DNA of 64,000 bases. Origin: Nothophaeocryptopus gaeumannii (Eukaryota > Ascomycota > Dothideomycetes > Mycosphaerellales > Mycosphaerellaceae). A program made the position numbers and the translations under genes. The stretch lies in the NCBI GenBank assembly GCA_031771865.1, contig JASISA010000022.1, positions 2,356,001-2,420,000 of the forward strand, read 5' to 3'. The notes below the pieces were generated by a model, which was not told the origin of the DNA, made no database searches, and saw only the letters and a program-made list of their open reading frames with translations. How positions within the stretch are numbered: the first letter of the stretch is position 1; every line of letters starts with the position of its first letter. Positions 50,897-62,625 of the stretch are shown here, piece by piece.

Positions 50897-52755
50897 TCAA
50901 AAAGCCCCGAAGCTGTTCAACTTTTTGAAGAATGATCTCGTCTCCGGAAGCTCCGCAATCTTCGCCAGCTTCGGTGATCTGATCATCAGCGAAGGCGTCC
51001 TGGCAGTTCGTCGAGAAGATGAGGACGGTCTCCTCTTCAGGAATCTGGAGGCTATGGACGACCTGCGTGATAAGGTGGGCTTGATGATAGGGACAAGCTT
51101 GGTGCACGTCTCCCGAGCCGGCGGCAGGTTCTCTTGCGACTTCTGACTCCAGGTCTCCGAGTGTAGTGAGATCCTCCGAATACCGTCAGCAGCCTCATCC
51201 ACCAGTGGCCATGGTGCCGGCGCAGAAATTGTCGAGTCGCAAAGTAACTGATGCAGTCTGTCTTCAAGAACATCGTTCGTGCGAGAGGGTGGCTCTGTCA
51301 GACTTTGCACCGTGCTAGCTCGGGAGGCTGTTGTGGTCTGAGAAGAGGTACGTCGAGGCATGTGCGGCCGAGGGCCATTCTCGTTCAGCAGCACTGGACC
51401 CAGTCCGCTGCGATATCTGGATGATACCGGTGAGACGGAGCGAGAGTGCCATTGCCTGACGCCATTCTCCACAAGCTCATCGGAGCCAACGCTTTCAGGC
51501 CGAAGATCTGTCGAGTAAATTGACATACTTGACACGCTGCTTCGCGAAGATAGTGCTCGGCGGGGCGTACCAGGAACGAGCTCCGGTCCATCTCTCAGGA
51601 AGGTTGCGATATCGTGCATGTTCCCGAAGTCAGCATCTGCAGCCCCGCGAGGCTCCAGTCTGTGGGGTTTCGGCAAACCTCTGATAAATCCAGCCAGTTC
51701 TTGCGTAGAATCACCCTGGACTCTGGCTTCGCGAGGCTCCATGACCCTTCGTGGCCGGTCGCGGCTTTGGCTTCTGGTGGATGGCATGGAGGGCGCATAC
51801 TCCTGGATGATCGGCGTATGCACCCCTTTAGCAAGACTAGAAGACCGAGACGGCATGGCCATTTGTATCTCTGGTTCTTCTGGGGCATCGTACCACTCGA
51901 CGCCACCGTGGCGATACTCCAAAGTCTTTATGCTCCCAATCGGTGAGAGAGGTGGAGGGGTTGAGCTTCCGTCGGAAAGTGATGGCATGTCGATCGAGTC
52001 GCTTCGAGTTATAGATGATCGAGTACTATTCGATGTTCGTTCTGGCGCCTCGAAGATACTGTCTGCCGTGAACGCTGTAAGGGTGTCCTTGAAAGGATCC
52101 GATCCTTCAAGCGTACGGAGATCTTCTTTAATCTGTGCTGCCCTCAGGTTGAAGTCCATGCCCAAAGCCACGAAGTCCTGATTAGGACCCTTCATAGCAG
52201 TCAGAGCGACTTTGAGACAGTCGTGAGCCTTCTCAAGCCTACCCAACTGGAGCTCCACATGGGCCATCACATAGAGAACTAAGCCGAGGGTCTGGTCTTC
52301 CTGCTTGGCTTCCTCCAGCGCCCGGGACGCTGAAGTGTAGTCTCCGAGTCGCGCGAAGATGGTAGCCGCGTTTAGCAAGCATAGAGTGCTCTCCAAATCT
52401 CGGCGGATCGTTCTGGAGAGATGCAAAAAAATCTCGGCCTAGTACTCCAGTAAGCTTGCCGCATGTTCATGGCTGAGGAATTTACCTACTGCATCCTGCC
52501 ACTCATATCCATGATAAAGATCTGAGCCGCGGTACCAAAGATCAATTTCTTTATCCGACACGCGGTCATCGATTGGAGATACTGGGTTTGTGACAAGTCG
52601 GGAAAGTCGCCTGAGAATACAGTCAGAACCATCAGCACGTGTGCGACGAAGCACGCATTTCGCGTACTATTGTCTTACCCTGGGTGCTTTTGAGGTATAG
52701 CCGGCGGCTGCATGGTGGCAGTTGGAGGCACGGGAAATTCTGTAAGACGGTCCAT
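50897..52755 (-). CDS. p67phox/NoxR-like TPR protein
   Basis: Exons 52755-52679, 52610-52490 and 52438-50897 give 579 residues. The first three joins give KEIDLWYRGSDLYHGYEWQDA then AEIFLHLSRTIRRDLE. With LLNAATIFARLGDYTSASRALEEA, LVLYVMAHVELQLGRLEKAH and FVALGMDFNLRAAQIKEDL they form the TPR array of fungal NADPH-oxidase regulator NoxR and related proteins (residues ~45-200). The remaining two thirds is disordered, Ser/Arg/Pro-rich, without the PB1 or SH3 domain of NoxR. It is likely a NoxR-like paralogue rather than NoxR itself. Partners are unknown. Confidence 0.8.
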
Positions 52756-52964
52756 GGTCGGAAGATGTGCGATTTAACAGCGCAGACAACAAATTCGTCG
52801 TCACGCGGCCAACAAAATGTTTGCTCTTCTTTTAGCAACGGTCCAGCTCTCTTCACAGCGTCGCTGGTGATTTCACCCGCTGATGTCCGAACGCCAGCTC
52901 CTGGCGTGGCATATTCTGGAGCCGCCCTGCAGCCAGCCCCGGCATTCACAGAAGACCGTTAGGA

Positions 52965-53870
52965 TCAAGGTGACTGGGCTTGCACTTTCGGAGAAGTTGC
53001 AACGACAAGAACTTCATAGTCAGGGAGACCGCAGCTCTTGACTACTTCGACACAATGGAAGAAAGCATCCAGGCCGAGGCGTTCGTCTCTGTGTGCCAGC
53101 ACGACGATCATCTGCAAGGCGCCATTGGCGTAATCTGCACAATACCGCTCGATTAGAGTTATCGGCCTCGGATAGCAGAACATCAAGACGTCTGCAACCA
53201 TCGCATCTTCATGCAATACCGAACTCGATGGCACTCTGACGATGCGCTCTTCTGGCAGATATTTGTTCAGGCAGGTTGGCACTTCAACACCATGAATGTT
53301 CAATTCGCCATGACTCTTCTGCAGAAGAAGAGCTTCAAGCAATCCAGAGCCGCTGCCGATCTGATGGACGATCAGCGACGTTCAGAGCAAGTGTGCAGGT
53401 GCAAAAGGCGGAGGTGGGGTTTTGAGATGGAGCCGAGGCATGGATACTTTGCGCCGGCCGCGAAGCCTGCGAAGCGGCCACTCGGAGAGCCGTACAGACG
53501 AAGAGGGCGTGTGCCACGAAGAGAAAGCGCAACACCATGTGAGGAGCATCGTCGTCGACCCCGCTGGACATGGGCGTCACAGGGAGAAGATGCACGGAAG
53601 ATGGACGCCATTTGCTCGTTCGGCATCACCTCCGCCAGACTTGTCAAGCCATGGCGCTTTCCAGACCTCATGACTGCGAGGCAAACTTGAGGCCACAATT
53701 TCGCGCAGTGTTTCGAGAGCGTGTACGGTGTGTGCACTCACCGAAAGGACCAGCGCAGGCTTCTTAGGCACTCGCATGGTCAGAGTGTCGAGCAGTCGTA
53801 AGCTGAGCGAAACGCAACAGTCAGACAGCAGCTGCGGCTGGTCGTTTAGTCGGTAAAGAATTGTTTCCAT
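52965..53870 (-). CDS. Small SAM-fold-like protein, function unknown
   Basis: Two exons, 53870-53742 and 53360-52965, give 174 residues. Splicing joins ...PALVLS to IGSGSGLLEALLLQ, which looks like motif I of a class I methyltransferase; NIHGVEV would be the following acidic strand. The rest (VPSSSVLHEDAMVADVLMFCYPRP, LIERYCADYANGALQMIVVLAHRDE, YEVLVVATSP) looks like alternating strands and helices, but I see no complete set of methyltransferase motifs. I believe related proteins exist in other ascomycetes under no name. The intron of 381 nt is far longer than its neighbours. Same strand as the TPR gene, 209 bases upstream of it. Confidence 0.65.
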
Positions 53871-53931
53871 CGCTGGCGTCTCACACGACGATGTGAGTCA
53901 CTTAGTACTATAGGCCAGCATGCAGTAGAAA

Positions 53932-53980
53932 TCAAGCAAGCAAGCAAGTAAAGCAAGCAAGTAAAGCAAGCAAGAAGCAA
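53932..53980. repeat. AAGC/CAAG tetranucleotide tract
   Basis: About 49 bases built from CAAG units with interspersed GTAAAG variants. Confidence 0.85.
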
Positions 53981-54127
53981 CAGTAGTGGGGCCTCGCGTG
54001 TGCGGGCGGAGGAGGCTGGGAGATGCTGCTGAAACGCTTCGATCAGCTCACGCAAGCAGCTGTCGTCTCCATCTTCGGTGTCAAGTATGTTTCAGAAAAC
54101 GTCCTGCATGCGCAGTTGACGCGGTAT

Positions 54128-54179
54128 GAGGAGGAGGAGGAGGAGGAGGAGGAGGAGGAGGAGGAGGAGGAGGAGGAGG
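54128..54179. repeat. GAG trinucleotide microsatellite, 17 units
   Basis: An uninterrupted 52-base (GAG)17 tract. On either strand it opens a short Glu- or Leu-rich frame, which explains two false small reading frames here. Confidence 0.95.
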
Positions 54180-56317
54180 TTGTAGTGAGTGCTGCGCGGC
54201 ATGTGTTTCGCGGTGAGAGAGGATGAAGCTAGAGAGCATAGCATAGCGAACTGGAACTGGAAGCAGCACTGGGCACAGAGCAAATCCTCCACTTCTAGAA
54301 CGCCAAGACGAAGGCAAGCTTGGGCCAGACATCCTGCCAGATCCCATTCATTATTCAAGGTCGCAGTCAGTTGTGTAGTCAGACTGTCAGACTTGATTGA
54401 GGGTGAGGTCGGAGCAGTGGAAGGTCGCGATTCAGGATTGTGGCCAAGCTCAGTCCGCACGTGCCAGCAGGCATTCCCTGTGTCCTGTGTCCTGTCTTCG
54501 GCTTTCACTTCAACATTGACTTCCAGTGATCCTCGCCCTCACATGTGATGCCGAAGCCAGCCATTTTCTACCGGGAAACATTCCTTTCTGAGCCTTCCCG
54601 ACCGTTGACAACCGCGGATGACAGTTCTCACCCGTCACAACGGCTGCCACGATGCCACCGCGCTGCATGCTCCCGAGCAAGCGCCCGAGTGACGACGTCT
54701 GGAGGTACTCGTGACCTGCCAGCTGCATGTATTCCAGCACGCTGGCGACGTTTGGAGCAGACGGCTAGAAACGGCAGCTGCAGAGTCGCCATCAGCTTTG
54801 AAGAGGACCATCGTCAAACATCGAGGACATCACCGGCACCGCTACGCCGACAACGTCTGCATTCTGCACGGCACTCGGGGGCATCCCGTTCCATTTTCTC
54901 TGCCTTCGAAAACCCATGAGCATTGCCCTGGCTCGCAGTCGCCGAGATCGACGTGCATCACGCGTCTCCGCCACAGCTGTGGACACAGCCTCACTTCGCC
55001 AGCAAGCAAGCTAGCTAGCCTTTGAGTTGCAGCATGCATGATGCGAGGATGTAGCGTCTGCGATGCAGAAACTGGAAGCGACTGCCAAATGTCTTCCAAT
55101 CTGGTGGGAATTGTTGTAATCTCTCGCCGTCTGCTTGGATCCATCGGAGTGAAGATGATCTTCGTTGGCTGTCTCGGTAGGCGCTCGTGCTACTCTACCG
55201 CGAGAACCCTGATCGGATCTTCTACATTGGAGGCTGCAAAGCTTGTCCAAGTAAAACGCTGTCGTGACCGTTGATTGGCGTTGACTGGGATGACGCTTAT
55301 GCCTAGTTGAACGGAACGGCAATGCCGAGCAACCACATCAGCCAACCAACCTGTTTTTCGACACTACAACAACATGCGCCTTCTGGAGCACGGAGAAAGC
55401 AGCGATACGGAAGGCTTGGGAACATCAACCGTCTGAGCTGACCCGCCGCCCCTGAAACACACAAACCCTGTGACTACCTGGACCGACCGTTCATGGCAGC
55501 CTTCGAGAACAACGACCGAGAGCGTTTCGAGCATGTGCTCTTGAGTGGTCACTGTGGCCTGGCGACCGTGGCGTCCGAGACCACGATGCGCAGGTACTTC
55601 GCATCCCGCGCTTCCAAGGGCAATTGACCTGGAGGTGGTTATTCAGGGCATGCATGCACGCAGCATGACCGCGTGTTCTGCAAGACTATGCTCATGTCCT
55701 CGTCCATGGAAGGACGAAAAGCAAACCGGAGCAGATTCCTGATGTGTGCCATGGCCGACCGAAGCGCTTCTGTAACGTTACAAGCTCGAAAGCATCGGAC
55801 GATGATCACATAGTGCAGAGGAAGACCAGGTACAATGTCGCAATTTCTGATGCATGTGAGAATCGCAGCCTCTATGCGGCCTGTCCATCGACCGCAGGAA
55901 CGCGACGAGGAAAAGGACTTCAAAGTAGAACTTCGAGCTAGTTATGCACGCTGCTGAGCTACTGTATGCATGCTGCTCGATGGTGTCCTGCAGCTGGCCA
56001 CAAGAAAAAGAGGCTGTGTGGAGGATCAGGCACTTTAAAAGGCTTCGCCCCGCAAGTAGTTCTTCTGCTCGACCACCTCGCCCATCCGCCCGCCCATTGG
56101 CTAACATCCTCCTCCCCTACTACTTCCATTCTTCTCTACCAGGGCGCACACTCTAATCACAGTCGTTGCAAACCAATCTGAGACATATTACGTCGTATCT
56201 TTTTCTATTTACAATAACTTAGCACGCCCAGACGTCGTCCATCTATCGCATCGCTTACATCATCAACACCTGTCAGGAACAGGACCACCAACTCGCAAAC
56301 AGACTTCATCTCTTACC

Positions 56318-57358
56318 ATGCCTGTGCAGCTCCTACCTGCCTCAGCGCAGGCCTTCGCGCCTCGTTCGGGACCAGAGATTGTTCTCAACACAAAGGTCGA
56401 GCCCTGGTTAACGCAGACTTTGAAACGCATCAACCGGATCAAACGACCACTTAACAGTGTTCCACAACACTTCCGATGTCTCACAGAGACACTTGGTGGT
56501 GCTTCCGCACTGTGGACGCTAGCATCGCTTATGTTGCCCAAGGCGCCCGATTCGGAGCTGCGCAAAGACGACAATCCATTGGTAGAGGCCCTGTTCAACT
56601 ACCAGCTCATTCACGTTGAGGCGTATGTCGTTCACGTCGACATGGTCTCACAACACGAGGTCGCCTTCAAGCTCACTCCCGAAACTATTGAGTCGCTTAT
56701 CGAGTACCACAAGGATATCTACTCAATAGACGCATCCGCGAGCACGTGGACCTGGCCAGAGAAGGAGGCCCAAGTCAAGAAGATGCAGGAGGAGTTCGTT
56801 CAGGCAGCGAACAAGTTCGTGTTCCGCACTCATGTGCGCGCCCTGGAGGGTATGGAAGAAGATGGTGCCGGAGAGCTGCTCGAAGGTCGATCTGAGGATG
56901 TCAAGAATGCGATCATGAACATGTTCGTTCCTCTTCTTCCTCCACCGCCGAGAATCGTGGACGTCTTTCACCCAGCGCCGCTCCTTCCGAATGCGTCGAT
57001 GCACAGCACTTGGTGGGGACCCCAACAGTCATTACCTTCAACTCATCCGATACCCGTGGATTCGTGGAAGGTTCTCCCATCGACTCCCTCGCCGACGGCT
57101 ACCAGCTGCAGCGACAATCAGTCCAACATTTTCTGGCAGGAGTCCGCCAACGTGCAGCTACCATCACCCACGCCATCTTTCAGCCAGCCATACACCTCAG
57201 CACCATCTCAGTACTTCAGCTCGCCGCTATGCTACGCTCCAATTCCGTTGTCGAGCAGCTTGCCTCAGCACTGTGGTACTGATATCAGCATGTCTGGCTC
57301 CAATGACTTCGGTTGGAGTCAGAGCAGCTTTGCGTCGAGCTATGCTACTGCTGTATGA
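56318..57358 (+). CDS. Orphan protein, Pro/Ser-rich C-terminus
   Basis: 346 residues, no intron visible, not recognised as any family. Residues 25-190 look folded and helical (EPWLTQTLKRINRIKRPLNSVPQHFRCLTETLGGASALWTLASLML, AYVVHVDMVSQHEVAFKLTPETIESLIEYHKDIYSIDASAST, QVKKMQEEFVQAANKFVFRTHV). The remaining ~150 residues are low-complexity, rich in Pro, Ser, Gln and Thr, with aromatic residues. The gene has 2.4 kb of non-genic DNA upstream and 1.7 kb downstream, unusual against the compact window. Start codon follows a TCATCTCTTACC leader typical of fungi. Function unknown; a lineage-restricted regulatory protein is a guess. Confidence 0.7.
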   Translation: MPVQLLPASAQAFAPRSGPEIVLNTKVEPWLTQTLKRINRIKRPLNSVPQHFRCLTETLGGASALWTLASLMLPKAPDSELRKDDNPLVEALFNYQLIHVEAYVVHVDMVSQHEVAFKLTPETIESLIEYHKDIYSIDASASTWTWPEKEAQVKKMQEEFVQAANKFVFRTHVRALEGMEEDGAGELLEGRSEDVKNAIMNMFVPLLPPPPRIVDVFHPAPLLPNASMHSTWWGPQQSLPSTHPIPVDSWKVLPSTPSPTATSCSDNQSNIFWQESANVQLPSPTPSFSQPYTSAPSQYFSSPLCYAPIPLSSSLPQHCGTDISMSGSNDFGWSQSSFASSYATAV

Positions 57359-59077
57359 GAGCTATTCAGCAAAGGACAGCGCTCTCACTACTCCTGTCAT
57401 TGATTGACACTGCCGTCGGCGTTTTGGCCCCACCCGACGAACCTCCTCCTCTGGATCATATTCCTGGAACCTGATGCGCACAGGCAATCCTGACATGAGA
57501 CCACGACTGCGACGCGATGTAAATGATACCCGATGTTGATCATCACCATATAGCCGACATCATCATCACTCGAAAAAGCCTTTGGAACGACAAGGCATCT
57601 GGACGGCGTTCTGCAAGCGACGCTACTGTTTACCTTTTGATTTATTTGATATTTTTTTGGACTTGGATCTGAACATTTAGCAAGCGAGCGGAGTTTGCCC
57701 TTTAGTCTCTGACTGGATTTTACGACGGAAGCATATCCACTGGGGAGGCATGCACTGCAAAAGACAGGACAAAGGCTTTTCGACCTCGCGGTCACACCAA
57801 CAACAACTCATCATCTGGAACAATGCTCTGGGAATTCTGCGACGCGTACACGCTTGACGACATCTGGAATGCCATCTTCTCGACACTTTCGCTTCTCGAT
57901 TTTAATGCCGGTATGATACAGCAGCCTGGAAGCCCGCCGTACACTCCGGTCTTGGAGATTGCAAAAAGTCCCAGACAGCGGATACGGCGTGGGGATGAGG
58001 GCTGATGTTTGAAATACAAAATCGATGGAACTTGGTCCTGGCGATCAACTGGATGTTTCCATCTGAACGGCAAATGCCTTTTTTCTCCGTGAGCTTCGAG
58101 CGTTTGATACGTCTCGGCTCAAACTAATATGACCACCCATCTTACAACACACCATACTGGATCCGACGACTTGAGGACCTTTTGACACTCTGCGCGCCAG
58201 CCTCCGTCTATGACTGGGGCTGGGACTTTGATGCTTGTTTCCGAACGCTAGTCGGGAGGAGGTAGACCTGTCTGAGAAGTCGCTGCTTCACAGAGTGTGC
58301 ATCGCAAGATGTTGTCCGATCGTTCAGGGGACAGAATCCTTGGTGGTTGTTGAAGCAAGTCGCCTTCACTGGTTTGGACTTTCGCCGGATTAGGAGGAAG
58401 TTGGTCAGCACCATAGTTACATCCTACTATGCTCCCTGAACTGGTTTTAGATGGAGGTGTCCGAAGAACATGTTGAGCATGTTGTGGGCAAAATGGATGC
58501 AGGAATCGGTTTTAGCTGGGACTGAGTCCTTTCTGTGGACATCGGATCTTTTTTCGTATAAATGTTAATCCGCTTTTGCAAGTGACGTTTCTTCTCAAGT
58601 CACATCTTTGAATTCATGTCTTCAAATGAGGCAGTAGATGTCGCTCTAGGCAACAGTGGCCGTTCTTATTAGTAACTTGGTAATGCCAGTCAGGCGGAAT
58701 GTGAAATACGTGCTCGGTACTTTAGCCGGTGGGAGATGTGTGGGCCTCGCCTCGCCCACCAGTGAGAATAGCGCTTGCGAAAGCTTGTGAAAGTGCGAGG
58801 CTGCAGACAAGGAGAGTGAAGAGGGGAGTAAGTAGCTTTTTCGGTGGCCGGCAGGGTGTAAGCTTGAGGCGCCATCGACGTTTGTGGTGTGCTTGGCAGC
58901 ACGTGCTAGAGAGTCCGCCGCCGACCTTTGTTCCACCATGCGATCATGCGTTGTTACTCAGAGACGTCGCTGTCCTCGTTCTCCCGCCTTCAAACCTCGC
59001 GACTCACACGCCGGCCACTGTGAGCCTATCCACATCTACCTCAGGCTAAACCAGGATGCATTAGCAGCGACCAAGCC
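57359..59077. other. Gene-poor 1.7-kb stretch
   Basis: Only short frames, e.g. 60 codons at 57823-58005. A T-rich run (TTTTTTT near 57652) and no repeats of note. The last part holds the GID4 promoter. Confidence 0.45.
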
Positions 59078-61434
59078 ATGCCACCTGCCAATACTCCGCG
59101 AGTGACGTCTCCGGTAAGCAATGCTCTCTGCCTTGCGCTTGCGCTGCATGTCCCATTCACCATATACTCCGTTTTCTACTAGAGGACGCATTTGTGCTGC
59201 CACTGACCATATGCTGCCAGAGTCCTCCAACACCACCGCCGGAACAACGTCCTCTCACACCGCTCTCGCTCTCTTATCTGTCTTCGCCGGTGCCCGATCT
59301 CGCCGCAACCCTACACCACCCGGCTGCTGACGACGAGGCGGATGAGGCCAACGTGAGCTTTTTGCGCGATTCTTTAGAGTCTCTAGAACAGGCAGACACT
59401 GGCAGCCGGAATCATCGGAGCGAAGACCGCAGAGATACCCACGCAGACCTAGCCCGCGAAACACGAACTTCCTCTAGCCGTACGTCTGGCATTCAGCATT
59501 CGGGCTCACAGACCCCTGGCGACAGCGTGGACGACTTTTCTCGGCGCGAACGGCTCCAGCGAGTGCTCGCACGCCTCAATCGCATTCACGATCTGCCTGG
59601 CTCCTCCAGCGCAACCGCAGCCTCAACGTCAGCACAAGGCGCATACAGCAATCGAACACCCTCACCGAACCGCCAATCGCTTTACGACTGGGCTCCTTCG
59701 CACGACGAGCCAGCTGCAGAGGAGGAGAGCGAGCTGGAGCAAATTCTTACCGATTTACGGCGTCAACAGCCTGATACTCACCCGGATATTCTACGAGTGC
59801 TAGGCCAAAGCCAACTTGGCTCCTCTTCGCGGCAACGAGATCGTGACTCGCATGTGCCTTCTGCCTCGGACTTGACGGATGCTGCTGAGCGGAGGGACCG
59901 TTTGCGTGAGCGGAGGCGGAGAGAGAGCGAGTGGGTGAGTCTGAGGAGCCGGACAGTATTGCAGAGGGCGAGGCAGGAAGGATCACCATCTGCTACGGAG
60001 AGAATGCTGCGCTATGTTATGGAACGCGAGAGGAGCGGTATGAGCGAAGAGGAGGAACGGGCACGAGGGACTGGCTGGTTCAGCCCCGGCGCCGGACGCA
60101 CAGGCAGTGAACAGCATAGGAGTTCCAATTCGAACAGGGACTCATGGCCACTGCCACCTTCAGCAAGCGAGCTACGTAGTCGGACGATGCAAGAACGGAC
60201 AGAGGCGATGCAAAGGCGATACATGACTGAGAGTGCCGCGCCTCGACTCCCAAGAATATCGACTCCACCCGTACCCACAAGTTCGACACCGCCAGGCTCC
60301 TCGCGCTTTCTCGAAAATGCGCTGGAGTATCTTAATCAGCTACGATCATGCTACTCCTACGAGCAAGCACTCTCCGCAGCCATCGATCATGGTCTCGCAA
60401 TGAAAGAGTTCTTTGCCGACAAGCATGACGACTTCGTGATGGATCTGTCCGAAGTCAATCCCTTCGCTGCGACATCATGGCTTCAGCCAGGAACCGTGTT
60501 TGAAGGCCATCAACACGCGACTAGTGGCAATGCGGGTCTTCTATCTCCCAGACCAGGGGGATCTGGACATTCCGTGGAACAGATCAATCCCAACTACCGC
60601 AACCAAAGCGCAGCTACGACCACAGGTTTTGACCACCCGCCAGGCTCAACGCGCGTTGCACCTTTTGATGCCACGAGGCCCTGGTTATCACATCAATTCG
60701 CAGCTCCATCCCATTCTACTGGCGGCCTATCTGCAAAACCTCCAGAACCTCATGACCATTGGCCTGTCCGAGTCATTATACATTCTATTGATGAGGAGCG
60801 AATGACACTGCAAGGGACAATGGAGGCATATGATGTCCCTCAACATCCAGCAAGTGTGTCTATTCTCAACTCTGTCGATCGTCCCAAAGCAGGCAAGAAG
60901 AATGCTCCCATTACAACTTACTTGGAAGGCCATATTATCGACCTGTCCACACACTCTTTCCTCACACCAAGCGCGGCGGACAATAAACGCCATGGACCAT
61001 ACCCTACGGATGCGCACAATTCAACACCGTACACTGCGCTGTCAGATGCGGTAGCATTCCCCTCAGCCAACGCCCACGTCGACGCCTCGAACTGGCGCAA
61101 ACTCCCACCCTTCAACACCCTCTCCTCCGACGAAGAAACAGCCCGCTGCATTCTCAGCAAAGCCCGCGTCGACGAGATCCACGAAGAGTACATCTTCATG
61201 AGGTGGAAAGAGCGATGTTTTGTTCATTCCAAAGACGACAAGTGTAGCGAAGCAGAACGAGGCGGGGATCAGGACCGAGGTCATGGATTGACCATTAGCG
61301 GTTTCTACTATGTCAGTCTACGACGGAGTGATGGTGTCGTGGAAGGGCTGTATTTTGATCCCACGAGTACGCTGTATCAACATCTTAGGTTGAGAGGGCA
61401 TCGGACGGGATGGCCGAGTTTGGAGTTGAGGTAG
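59078..61434 (+). CDS. gid4: GID/CTLH E3 ligase substrate receptor Gid4 (Vid24)
   Basis: Recognises Pro/N-degrons of gluconeogenic enzymes for the GID ubiquitin ligase. Exons 59078-59113 (12 codons, MPPANTPRVTSP) and 59221-61434 give 749 residues. The first ~520 residues are disordered, with Arg/Ser/Gln-rich parts and an apparent helix near residues 420-450 (RFLENALEYLNQLRSCYSYEQAL). The C-terminal beta-barrel domain holds the family signature: YLEGHIIDLSTHSF, VDASNWRKLPPFNTLSSDEETARCILSK, VDEIHEEYIFMRWKERCFV, LTISGFYYVSLRRSDGVVEGLYFDP. Yeast Gid4 is half this length, so the N-terminal extension is large. The 12-codon exon is supported by a clean GTAAGC donor. Confidence 0.93.
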
Positions 61435-61931
61435 GAACGAGAGCGGAGGGTGGAGGTGGAACAGGCGGCTGCATAGTGTACTCACTCATCGACGTTGGGA
61501 GTTCTTCGGCACTTGGGCATAGCAAGGGGCGACTCGGGGATTTGAGACATTTATAACTACGTGACGAGTCATGTCCGCATGAATGAACATCTGATAAGTA
61601 GATCCAACGCGCTATTCACGTCATTCACAAGGACATGATGTAGCAAAGCAAAGGGAAGTCATACGCCGCAGGCGTTGAACGCCCTTTCTATTCGGGACAC
61701 CGCATCAAAAGAGCGGCACAGAGCCTTGCGACTCTTATGTTACTGTACACCAAACCGAGAGCAATTCCATTTTCGCCAGTCTAGGATGCTCGCTGAGAAA
61801 CCTGTCTCCCTCGCTGTGCCTTTTTCAGCTTCCCGAATCGCAATGACGCTCTGCAATGTCCTCCGTCTTCTCAGGGCCTTCTGCGAATCAAATCGTCATC
61901 GTGGAGTCGTGTGCTTGTCGAAAGGTCCAGT
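61435..61931. other. Convergent intergenic stretch, 497 bases
   Basis: 3' regions of GID4 and RPS12; nothing recognised. Confidence 0.4.
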
Positions 61932-62625
61932 CTACTGCTCAGTCTGGAAGTAGTTGAGCAGGATAGAGCGCTCCTGTGACTCCTCACCCCAGTCCTTGAC
62001 GACGACGCACGAGCAGTTGACGACCTTGCGGGCGTTGCCCTCGCGATCAATCTGGCCTTTACAAAAAGTCAGCATGCCACTCCACCAACACAAAGTTCAC
62101 GACAGGGATTTGACATACAAAGACCAGCCCACTCTCCCAACTGCTTTCCATCCGGTACCTTGATCAACGGGATGTTGTGCTCGCCGCACAGCGCGACCAC
62201 AAGCTTCTTGTACGCCTCCTCCTCGCATGCCTCGTTGAGAACGCACATGTGGGCCTGGCGGCGGTCCAGGGCTTTGCTGGCTTCGCGGAGACCGCGGGCG
62301 AGACCGTCGTGGATGAGGGCGATTTTGAGGACTCCCTTGAGGGCATCGAGGACGCTCATGGAGCCAGACTTGGCTTGGCTGTCGGCTTGCACCTCGACCT
62401 CGTCGGCCGCGACGACTTCTTGGGGTTGCTCTTCTCCGTCCGACTGGGACAGTATGTATTAGTATGGGTGCTATTGTGCATTGAGCGGATCGAGACGGGT
62501 TAGGGAGAGGTGTCGTGTGCGGTGCTGTGGAGGATGGATGGATGAAGTGTAGGCGTCAATGGCATCACCCATGCTGTCCTTCGCAAGTGCATTGGTGAGG
62601 ATGAAGTTGGATGTTCACTCACCAT
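61932..62625 (-). CDS. rps12: 40S ribosomal protein S12 (eS12)
   Basis: Exons 62625-62623 (the ATG only), 62443-62119 and 62056-61932; 150 residues. After SDGEEQPQEVVAADEVEV comes MSVLDALKGVLKIALIHDGLARGLREASKALDRRQAHMCVLNEACEE, then HNIPLIKVPDGKQLGEWAGLCQIDREGNARKVVNCSCVVVKDWGEESQERSILLNYF, the conserved eS12 core. The start codon stands alone in its own exon (CAAGATG followed by GTGAGT), a pattern common in ribosomal protein genes and easily missed. Divergent from AIM18. Confidence 0.95.

Larger units (their letters stand above)
53871..56317. other. Gene-poor 2.4-kb stretch with simple repeats
   Basis: No gene recognised. It contains a CAAG/AAGC tetranucleotide tract and a long GAG tract (separate entries), and several TGCATGCA-type palindromic octamers (near 55032, 55648, 55965). 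It probably holds the long upstream region of the orphan gene at 56318. Confidence 0.5.

Noticed and set aside
54023..54347. Open frames with long poly-Glu (plus) and poly-Leu/Pro (minus)
   Set aside because: They are translations of the GAG microsatellite with no other coding features.
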